Source of the DNA: an uncultured Eubacteriales bacterium
Lineage (GTDB): Bacteria; Bacillota; Clostridia; Oscillospirales; QAMX01
Assembly: GCA_905205975.1 (NCBI GenBank)
Contig: CAJLFQ010000070.1
Coordinates: 1-11,627, forward strand
Reading direction: 5' to 3'
Length of the DNA stretch: 11,627 nt
Below, one piece after another: positions 1-7,400 of this stretch (position 1 is the stretch's first letter; the number at the start of each line of letters is the position of its first letter). The position numbers and the translations under genes were made by a program. The notes beneath the pieces are model-generated. The model worked only from the letters and a program-made list of their open reading frames with translations, ran no database searches and was not told where the DNA came from.

Positions 1-30
1 GGCGGCAGGATGCAAACGGAACCGGCAGAA

Positions 31-36
31 AGGAGA
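31..36 (+). promoter_or_regulatory. Ribosome binding site of the PHP-domain gene
   Basis: AGGAGA lies 9 bases before the ATG at 46. It decides the start: the in-frame ATG at 10 has only a weak AGG in front of it, directly at the left edge, and would add 12 residues of non-conserved character (MQTEPAERRQIF). Confidence 0.7.
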
Positions 37-45
37 CAGATTTTC

Positions 46-1383
46 ATGAATCAGCTGCTCTACAACTATGACATCTATCCGAAGGTTTTCCCGGTCGGGA
101 AGCCGGTTGACATCACAATTCGCGGCTTGGGCGAACACGCGCTCTTTTCCGGCGGCTATAAAGTCGCCGTTCTGCGCCTGGATGCCGGGCTGGACGCCGA
201 GTATGACGTGACAGCGGGGGCTGACAATACGCTGCGCATCACCTATACGGCACCGGCAGAATGCGAATACTTCCTCCGCGTTTTCCGCGCAGGCGAAGAC
301 CGCAAGCTGTTCCAGCTCTCCGTTTATGCGCTGGATCCGGATCTGGCGTGCCGCATCCCGCTCCGCGGAGATCTCCATATGCATACCTGCCGTTCTGACG
401 GCCGCGAAGACCCGGCGACGGTCTGCGCCAATTACCGGAAAATCGGCTATGATTTCCTCGTCATCACCGACCATCACCGCTACTATCCGTCTCTGGAAGC
501 CCGGAAGGCGTATGAAAACGCGCCGCACTTCCTGAACATTCTGCCCGGCGAAGAAGTGCATCTGCCGATGACCCACGTTCACATCGTCAACGCCGGCGGC
601 ACCTTCTCCGTGAACGGCATGCTGGATACGTCAGACAACTTCCGTGAAAAGGGTGCAGCCCTGGAAACGCGCTCGCTGGACGGCAAAGCTCCGGACGTGT
701 TGATCCCGGAAGAATATACCCGTCAGATCGAGGCGCTGGAAGCTTCTGAAGCGCTGGCGGACTGCCCGGAGAACGTCGAAAAGCGTTCCTACGCCGTCTG
801 CTGCTGGGCGTTTGACCGCATCCGTGAAGGCGGCGGTCTGGCAATCTTTGCCCATCCGTATTGGATCAACAACGTATGGCACGTGGCCGAACCGTTTACC
901 CGCTATATGATGAAAAAGCATCCATTTGATGCATTTGAAGTGCTCGGCGGGGAAAACTACTATGAGCAGAACGGCTTCCAGACGGCGCTCTACTACGATG
1001 AATACCGTCAGAACCGTGTGCATGCCATCGTCGGTTCGACCGATACCCACGGCTCCACCGAACACAACCGCAACGCCGACATCTGCTCGACGATCGTCTT
1101 TGCCCATGAAAACGAGCGCACGGATATCGTCGCGTCCATCCGTGATAAATATTCGGTCGCCGTGGACACCATCTCCAAAGAATACCGTCTGGTCGGCGAG
1201 TTCCGCTTCCAGAAATACGCCTGCTTCCTGATGGAAAACTGGTTCCCGATCCATGACCGCATTGCAGCAATGGACGGCGAGTTGATGCGCGAATACTATT
1301 TGGGCGAGGCTTCTGCCGAAGAGCTGGCCAACGTGAAAGCCAAGGCAGACGCCCAGATTGAAAAGTATTTTGTCCGCGCATAA
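46..1383 (+). CDS. PHP-domain metallohydrolase (CehA/McbA-like)
   Basis: Protein of 445 residues, predicted to be cytoplasmic, with no signal peptide or membrane segment. Residues 1 to about 105 form a beta-rich, Ig-like N-terminal part. The PHP metallohydrolase domain follows, with the metal-binding motifs in the usual order: DLHMHT (HxH at H111/H113), TDHH (D142-H144), GEE (E169/E170) with H177/H179, AHP (H270), and DTH (D333/H335). PHP proteins use these His/Asp/Glu residues to hold a two- or three-metal centre and usually hydrolyse phosphoesters; the CehA/McbA branch also includes carbaryl- and microcin-related hydrolases. The substrate cannot be read from the sequence. All metal ligands seem present, so an active enzyme is likely. 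The gene ends 18 bases before the riboswitch that controls the downstream pump, so the two may be partly co-transcribed. The alternative start is the ATG at 10. Confidence 0.85.
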   Translation: MNQLLYNYDIYPKVFPVGKPVDITIRGLGEHALFSGGYKVAVLRLDAGLDAEYDVTAGADNTLRITYTAPAECEYFLRVFRAGEDRKLFQLSVYALDPDLACRIPLRGDLHMHTCRSDGREDPATVCANYRKIGYDFLVITDHHRYYPSLEARKAYENAPHFLNILPGEEVHLPMTHVHIVNAGGTFSVNGMLDTSDNFREKGAALETRSLDGKAPDVLIPEEYTRQIEALEASEALADCPENVEKRSYAVCCWAFDRIREGGGLAIFAHPYWINNVWHVAEPFTRYMMKKHPFDAFEVLGGENYYEQNGFQTALYYDEYRQNRVHAIVGSTDTHGSTEHNRNADICSTIVFAHENERTDIVASIRDKYSVAVDTISKEYRLVGEFRFQKYACFLMENWFPIHDRIAAMDGELMREYYLGEASAEELANVKAKADAQIEKYFVRA

Positions 1384-1384
1384 T
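1358..1384 (+). promoter_or_regulatory. Candidate promoter for the riboswitch-pump unit
   Basis: TTGAAA (1358-1363) and CATAAT (1379-1384) are separated by 15 bases and lie over the 3' end of the PHP gene. A transcript would start near 1391, about 10 bases before the first riboswitch stem, which is the right place. The spacing is shorter than the ideal 17, so this is tentative. The alternative is read-through from the PHP gene promoter upstream. Confidence 0.35.
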
Positions 1385-1401
1385 CAAAACATCATACAAA
1401 A

Positions 1402-1506
1402 CATGAGGGAGTAATTCCGCACTGCTCTCCGCAGTGTGCAGCGTGCCCGTCAATCCGGCTTTTTTTGAGCCCGGGCTGCTGAATGTTTTCAAGAATGAGA
1501 CTCATG
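1402..1506 (+). promoter_or_regulatory. yybP-ykoY-type manganese riboswitch aptamer
   Basis: The closing stem pairs CATGAG (1402-1407) with CTCATG (1501-1506). Right after the 5' strand is GGGAGTA (1407-1413), matching the GGGGAGUA loop signature of the yybP-ykoY family. A second hairpin pairs CACTGC (1420-1425) with GCAGTG (1431-1436). A third arm stacks CAGC (1439-1442)/GCTG (1478-1481), GCCCG (1445-1449)/CGGGC (1472-1476) and GGCT (1457-1460)/AGCC (1468-1471), and carries the family's conserved GTCAAT (1449-1454) in its internal loop. The 3' side has AAGAATGAGAC just before the closing strand. Family knowledge: yybP-ykoY aptamers bind Mn2+ and commonly precede cation P-type ATPases and exporters. 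The gene 70 bases downstream is such an ATPase. Signature, stems and context agree, so the call is firm although no covariance model could be run. Confidence 0.85.
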
Positions 1507-1540
1507 CATGGAATTGACTTTCTGTGCATGGGTCTTTTTT
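1498..1540 (+). terminator. Riboswitch expression platform: intrinsic terminator
   Basis: AGACTCATGCA (1498-1508) pairs with TGCATGGGTCT (1525-1535) over 11 bp with a single T-G wobble; the loop is 16 bases and the stem runs into six T (1535-1540). Its 5' arm contains bases 1501-1506, which also form the 3' strand of the aptamer closing stem. Aptamer and terminator therefore exclude each other, which predicts that metal binding turns transcription of the pump ON. Without metal it would act as a terminator for any transcript coming from the PHP gene. Confidence 0.8.
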
Positions 1541-1575
1541 CAAATACCCCATTCTAAAATGCAAAGGAGAACGTT

Positions 1576-4221
1576 ATGGAGAAAGAATACACACAGTCCG
1601 CAGAAGCGCTGCTCCAGCAGCTCCATGCAGATGAAAACGGTCTTTCAACAGAAGACGCGCAAAAACGTTTGGCGGAGCATGGCCCGAACAAACTGAAGAC
1701 CGCAGAGAAGCCGTCCATGCTGAGCAGATTTTTCAAACAGCTCAAAGACCCGATGCTGATCATCCTGATGGCGGCGGCGGTGATTTCCGGTGTAACCAGC
1801 GCATTGTCGCACGAGGGCTTTGCAGACGTCATCATCATTCTGGTGGTCGTCCTTTTGAACGCTGTTCTGGGCGTTTTCCAGGAGAGCAAAGCAGAAGCGG
1901 CGATCGAAGCGCTTCAAACGATGACGGCGGCAACCTGTAAAGTGCTGCGGGACGGCAAACATACCATTCTGCACAGCGATGAACTGGTACCGGGCGATAT
2001 CGTATTGCTGGAAGCAGGGGACAGTGTCCCGGCAGACGGCCGAATTCTGGAAGCGGCCAGCCTGAAAATTGAAGAGGCGGCTTTGACCGGTGAAAGCGTT
2101 CCAGTCAATAAGGCTGTCGCAGTGCTCGGTTTGGCGTCGAACGGGGGCGACGTCCCGCTGGGCGACCGGAAGAATATGTGCTACATGGGTTCAGCTGTCG
2201 TCTATGGCCGCGGGAAAATCCTGGTCACGCGCACCGGCATGGATACCGAAATGGGCAAAATCGCAGGGGCATTGGCCGAAGCGAAAGATGAACAGACGCC
2301 GCTTCAGCGCCGGCTGGACGAACTTGGCCGGATGCTGTCCAAGCTCGTGCTTGCCATCTGTGTCTTCATCTTCGTGTTTGACCTGATTGCGGCAGGCGAG
2401 TTTACGCTGAAGAGTGTGCTCTCAACGTTTATGGTCGCGGTTTCGCTGGCGGTTGCGGCGATACCGGAAGGCTTGGCGACGGTTGTCACGGTCGTGCTTT
2501 CCATCGGCGTGACCAATATGAGCAAACGACAGGCGATTATCCGCCGCCTGACAGCGGTGGAGACGCTGGGCTGCACCAACGTCATCTGCTCCGACAAAAC
2601 AGGGACGCTGACGCAGAACCGTATGACGGTTGTCCAACATACCGGCGAAACAGAGACGCTTGCGACGGCTATGGCGCTCTGCAACGATGCCGTTCTGAAC
2701 GACGAAGGCCGGGGCGAAGGGGAGCCGACAGAAGCGGCGCTGGTCACATTCGCCGCGGCAGAAGGCCTTGCAAAACCGACGCTGGAAGCGGCGATGAAAC
2801 GTGTCGACGAGGCGCCGTTTGATTCTTCCCGCAAAATGATGACGACGCTGCACGAAAACGGCGGCAGCTATCTGCAATTCACCAAGGGCGCGCCGGATGA
2901 AATCCTGCGCCGCTGCACGACCATCTGGTCAGACGGCCAGGCGCAGAAACTGACGGACGAAAAACGTGCGGAAATTCTGGCGGAAAACAAGGCCATGGCC
3001 GATCAGGCGCTGCGCGTTCTGGCAGCCGCCAAACGGGAATGGCCAGTCCGGCCGACCAAGAATACGCCGGATTTCCTGGAACAGGAGCTTTGTTTCATCG
3101 GTTTGACCGGTATGATTGACCCGGTTCGTCCGGAGGTTCGCCCGGCGATTGCAGAATGCCGGGAAGCAGGGATCCGGCCGGTCATGATCACGGGGGACCA
3201 CAAGGACACTGCGGTCGCCATCGCCAAAGAGCTGGGCATCATCGAATCTGCAGATCAGGCCATCACCGGCGCAGAACTCGATCAAATTCCGGACAGTGAC
3301 CTCGGCGAAGCGGTCAAACGCTACGGCGTGTATGCCCGCGTTCAGCCGGAACACAAAGTCCGGATTGTCAATGCATGGAAGACTAACGGCGCTGTGACGG
3401 CCATGACAGGCGACGGGGTCAACGATGCGCCGTCCATCAAAGCGGCTGACATCGGCGTCGGCATGGGCATCACCGGAACAGACGTCACAAAAAACGTTGC
3501 GGATATGGTGCTGGCAGACGACAACTTTGCGACGATTGTCAACGCAGTCGAAGAAGGCCGGCGCATCTATGACAACATCCGCAAAGCCATTCAGTTTTTG
3601 CTGGCCTCGAATATGAGCGAAGTGCTTGGCATCTTTTTCTCCACCCTGCTCGGCTTTACGCTCCTCAGCCCGGTACATCTGCTCTTTATCAACCTGATTA
3701 CCGACTGCTTCCCGGCGCTTGCGCTCGGCATGGAAAAAGGCGAACCGGATACGATGAGGCGCCCGCCGCGCAATGCCAACGAGAGCATTTTCTCCGGCGG
3801 ACTCGGCATCGATATCGCATGGCAGGGCGTGCTGATCACGTTGATTACCATGGCCTCCTATATCATCGGCCACTGTATGGAAATCGGCCGCTTTGAAATG
3901 CCGAAGGGCATCAGCCCGGACGGCATGACCATGGCGTTTGTGACGATGAACATGTGCGAGATTTTCCACAGCTTCAATATGCGCAGCCAGCGCAAGAGCG
4001 TTTTCAGTCTGAAGAGCCAGAACCCGGTGCTATGGGCGGCTATGTTCGGCAGCTTGCTGCTGGCGACAGCCGTCGTTGAAATCCCGTTCCTCGCAAATCT
4101 CTTCGGCTTTACGCCGGTCTCCCTGAAGGAATATGCGGTGGCGCTTGGCCTTGCAATTCTGGTCATCCCGATCGTTGAACTGGTCAAATGCTGTCAGCGC
4201 CGCAGCAAGCGGAACCGCTGA
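1576..4221 (+). CDS. Type II P-type cation ATPase (Ca2+-ATPase-like, probable Ca2+/Mn2+ efflux pump)
   Basis: ATP-driven cation pump of the plasma membrane, 881 residues, the usual length of bacterial SERCA/PMCA-like pumps. An AAAGGAGA site (1563-1570) sits 5 bases before the ATG. Visible order: N-terminal cation-ATPase region (1-60), M1-M2, actuator domain with TGES (171-174), M3-M4 with PEGL (297-300), phosphorylation site SDKTGTLT with D340, nucleotide domain with KGAP (437-440), TGD (539-541), hinge TGDGVNDAP (611-619), then M5-M10. Counterparts of SERCA ion ligands are seen in M4 (E298), M5 (N679, E682) and M6 (N706, T709, D710), so Ca2+-class selectivity is likely. The M8 glutamate (SERCA E908) appears to be N792. 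The manganese-type riboswitch directly upstream suggests Mn2+ is a physiological substrate or co-substrate; this is inference. The strong terminator downstream makes this the last gene of its unit. Confidence 0.93.
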   Translation: MEKEYTQSAEALLQQLHADENGLSTEDAQKRLAEHGPNKLKTAEKPSMLSRFFKQLKDPMLIILMAAAVISGVTSALSHEGFADVIIILVVVLLNAVLGVFQESKAEAAIEALQTMTAATCKVLRDGKHTILHSDELVPGDIVLLEAGDSVPADGRILEAASLKIEEAALTGESVPVNKAVAVLGLASNGGDVPLGDRKNMCYMGSAVVYGRGKILVTRTGMDTEMGKIAGALAEAKDEQTPLQRRLDELGRMLSKLVLAICVFIFVFDLIAAGEFTLKSVLSTFMVAVSLAVAAIPEGLATVVTVVLSIGVTNMSKRQAIIRRLTAVETLGCTNVICSDKTGTLTQNRMTVVQHTGETETLATAMALCNDAVLNDEGRGEGEPTEAALVTFAAAEGLAKPTLEAAMKRVDEAPFDSSRKMMTTLHENGGSYLQFTKGAPDEILRRCTTIWSDGQAQKLTDEKRAEILAENKAMADQALRVLAAAKREWPVRPTKNTPDFLEQELCFIGLTGMIDPVRPEVRPAIAECREAGIRPVMITGDHKDTAVAIAKELGIIESADQAITGAELDQIPDSDLGEAVKRYGVYARVQPEHKVRIVNAWKTNGAVTAMTGDGVNDAPSIKAADIGVGMGITGTDVTKNVADMVLADDNFATIVNAVEEGRRIYDNIRKAIQFLLASNMSEVLGIFFSTLLGFTLLSPVHLLFINLITDCFPALALGMEKGEPDTMRRPPRNANESIFSGGLGIDIAWQGVLITLITMASYIIGHCMEIGRFEMPKGISPDGMTMAFVTMNMCEIFHSFNMRSQRKSVFSLKSQNPVLWAAMFGSLLLATAVVEIPFLANLFGFTPVSLKEYAVALGLAILVIPIVELVKCCQRRSKRNR

Positions 4222-4323
4222 ATCAGCGCGGCAAACCGCGTTTTGAACGGATCATCCCTCTGCACCGCAGATGCGCAATGTACAGATGGGATACGCCGAA
4301 AGGCTTTCAAACGCCCACGATCG

Positions 4324-4339
4324 GGCGGCGGAAGCCGCC
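4324..4339. other. GC hairpin with GGAA loop between convergent genes
   Basis: GGCGGC (4324-4329) pairs with GCCGCC (4334-4339) around a GGAA loop (a GNRA type on the + strand). It has no T run of its own and lies just before the strong terminator, downstream of the pump gene. It may stabilise the 3' end of the pump mRNA or be without function. The rest of 4222-4343 shows no gene. Confidence 0.4.
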
Positions 4340-4343
4340 GATG

Positions 4344-4392
4344 AAAAAACCGGAACCGTGTCGGACGTTACCGACACGGTTCCGGTTTTTTT
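4344..4392. terminator. Strong bidirectional intrinsic terminator
   Basis: CCGGAACCGTGTCGG (4350-4364) and CCGACACGGTTCCGG (4371-4385) form a perfect 15-bp stem with a six-base loop. The stem is flanked by six A on the left (4344-4349) and seven T on the right (4386-4392). It therefore reads as a terminator in both directions, ending the pump transcript from the left and the surface-protein transcript from the right, as fits two convergent genes. Confidence 0.95.
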
Positions 4393-4450
4393 GATGCGTT
4401 TTCAATGGCGCGAGGAAACAATCCGTTTCCATCGGCCAAATATCAGCCTG

Positions 4451-7400
4451 TTACTTTTTGCAGCGCCAGAGGAAAGTCACAATTTCGGCTCTTGTGCAGT
4501 CTGCGTCAGGGCTGAATGTGGTGTTGCTCGTGCCCTTTGTGATCCCCTCCTTGACGGCCCACAGCACCGCGTCGGTGTAGTAGGCGTTTGTCTTAACATC
4601 GGTAAAGGGATTGACCGTACCGGCTGCCGGCGACTTTTCAGACCGCCACAGGAGCGTGGCAATCTGCGCACGCGAGCAGGTCATGCCGGGGCTGAACGTG
4701 GTGTCACTGGTTCCCTTGGTAATGTCGTTTTCCACAGCCCACAGGACTGCATCGTAGTAGAAGCTGTCCGCGGGGACATCAGTAAAGGGCATCGTGTTGG
4801 TTTTGGGTGCAGGACAGCCGGCAGCACGCCACAGGAAGGTCACAGCCTGCGCACGGGTGCAGATGCCGTCCGGAGAAAAGTGCGTGGAATCGGTGCCTTT
4901 TGTGATGCCGTTTTCAACCGCCCAGTCGACTGCGTCCTCATAATAGCTGCCCTCCGGAACATCGACGAATGCGCTGGTCTTTGCAAAGCTGACCGCAATG
5001 GTGTGGGACTGCGCCACATGCTCGAAGGAATAGGACAGCACCGCGCCGATGCTCTGACCGTCGACAAGGACGTCAGAGACGGTGTAACCCGTATCCGGGG
5101 TGATGGTAAAGGTTTGATCGCCGCCTGCGCGGACGCTGACATTGCCGGCTGGGGAAATCGAGCCGCCAACCCCGGCAGTCGCTTCGATGGTGAATGCATT
5201 GGGGGCAGGCGGATCCGTCTCAAAGATCGCCTTGACAACGACGCTGCCTTCCGGCAGCGTGAACCGGCTGCCGGTGATGGTCACATCGCCGCTGACGACC
5301 TGCCACGCCTTGAAGTGATAGCCTGTGTTGGGTACAGCGCTCAGGGTGATTTCCGTGCCCGCTTCCGCGGTGGAAGGTGTGGCAAAACCGGTGCCGTTTC
5401 CGTCATTGATGACGATGACGGTATAGGTAGCGGGGAGCGTGACGCGGTTCTTCCACAGCGCCTTGATCACGGTGTCTTCGTTCACGGTATAGCGAGCACC
5501 TGCGGCGTATTCTGAGCCGCCGATTTCCCATGCCTTAAATACCTGACCGTCAGGCGCGGTGAAGCCGCATTCGGGCAGGATGCAGGCGGTTCCTGCCTGG
5601 ACGGTTTTCGCCTCCATGGTGCCGCTGCCGCCGTTGGCGTCGAAGGTGATCCGACAGTCGATGTTTGCGTCCACAGTGACTTTCGTTTCGGGGCTGGCGA
5701 AGTGGTTCTGGTCCGCGGCATAGCGCACGAAGTAATTGCCGGCGGACAGGTTCACAATCTCGGTGCCGGAGCAGACCGTGTAGACGGATTCACCCTCAGC
5801 GCGGTATTCCATCGTTTCGTCCACGCCGGTGATCCTGCCGTCGCTGCCGCCCATGGTGGTCGGCGTGATGCCGGTCAAGCCGGTTGGCGCGTCTTGTTCC
5901 GCCTTTTCGATGCGCCAGACGGCCGTCACTGCGTCTGTTGTGCCGTCGGTCCACTGGCCTGTTTTGGACGTGACACAAACGGTGTAGTCGCCCGCGTCTG
6001 TGCCGGTATGCCCGGTGATTTTCATGGTTCTGCTGTCATATCCCGCCACGTTTGCGACCTGCTCGGTGCCGTCGTAGATGTATTCGCCGTTGATGCGGAG
6101 AGTCGGTTTTTCTGCCTGAATTTCCTCAAACACGGCGTTGACGGTGACGTTTTCGCCCGGCTGAATGAAGGAATATGCTTCATCTTCGCCCGCGCAGACA
6201 ACGCTTTCGCCGCTGTCTTTCACGACGGTCAGCGACTTCAGCAGGTATCCCTCATCGGGGACGGCCGACAGCATGACCCAATCGCCCGCGCAGAACAAGG
6301 GCGTGCCGTTCTCGGCGGTATCCGCGGCATTCGTCACCGTAACGGAGCCGTTTTCGCTGTGGTTCGCCGTCACCGTATACTGCGGTGCGCCTGCCACGGT
6401 CACATTTACCCAAGTGTTCTGCCAATACGCCTTTTTCGGATTGACGACAATATCGGTGCCCGACAGATCCAGCGTTCCGGTCACGGTAAAGCTTTGCTCC
6501 CGCTTGGACGCCGGGTCATACTCCGCCGGGATCTCCCAGATGACCGGGACAGAAATTTCCTTCATGCCGCTGACAGCCGTACGAACTGCGACCGTTTTGG
6601 GGAGTTCATCGGTCAGCACTGCTCCATGAGAGAGATTCAGATTGTCAGGATTCGTTCTCCAATCCAGCGTGTTCCAGCGAACCTTGTTCCGCATATAGGA
6701 GGTCTTGTTTCCGCAGGCATCTTCGACATAGATGTGATGATAGACATGGTCGTCCATATCTGCCGGAATGGTGTAAACGCCGTTTTCATCCGGCTCCAGA
6801 ACCGTCGTGCCGTCCTTTACGGTAAACGGCAGGTTGTCCGTCGCCGTGAATTGCAGGCCGCCCCAATATGTCGTACCATCGAACTGGATGTCCCCAACGG
6901 TCAGACCCGCCAGCACCTGTCCGGTGGGATACACGTTGGCCACAGGCGGTTCACCGTCTACGATGAGCCTGGGGGATGAGATATATTTTGTACCAACCTC
7001 ATTTGTGGCTTTGGCGTAGATGTACCATTCGCCATTGCTGTCCTCGGAGGAGAGCTCTGTGAGGGTTGCGACATGTTCAGGATGGTATTGACGCCATGCA
7101 ATGCTGCCGCTTTCATCCAACGCTTTCAGCTGCTCCATTGTATAGCGCTCTGACGTTCCAAAGTAGTAGCTCGTTTCGTCGGAATGAACCCAGATCGCCG
7201 TCGAATAGCCATCTTCGCCCTTGTATACCGGATTGGCATAGCAGAATTCATCCGCATCGTCCGCATGATAGCTCCAGAATTTGCTGTGCATAAACTGAAT
7301 GGACAGATCGGGCAGCTCCGTTTTCGGAATCACCAGCAAAAATGTCCGGTTGGAGTTGATGACGCCGAAGTGAAAGCCGCCATTTTGATACGGTATGATG

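Noticed and set aside
1460..1466. T7 run taken as a separate terminator
   Set aside because: It is the loop of the third riboswitch arm; no strong stem ends directly before it, and the real terminator lies at 1498-1540.
1508..1696. 62-residue + strand ORF
   Set aside because: Lies over the riboswitch terminator and the start of the pump gene in another frame, without a ribosome binding site.
2929..3969. 346-residue - strand ORF
   Set aside because: Shadow of the P-type ATPase, whose motifs are complete on the + strand.
4271..5515. 414-residue + strand ORF
   Set aside because: Antisense to the SLH-domain end of the surface gene and running over the bidirectional terminator; no start signal, no recognisable domain, low-complexity G/R/D-rich translation.
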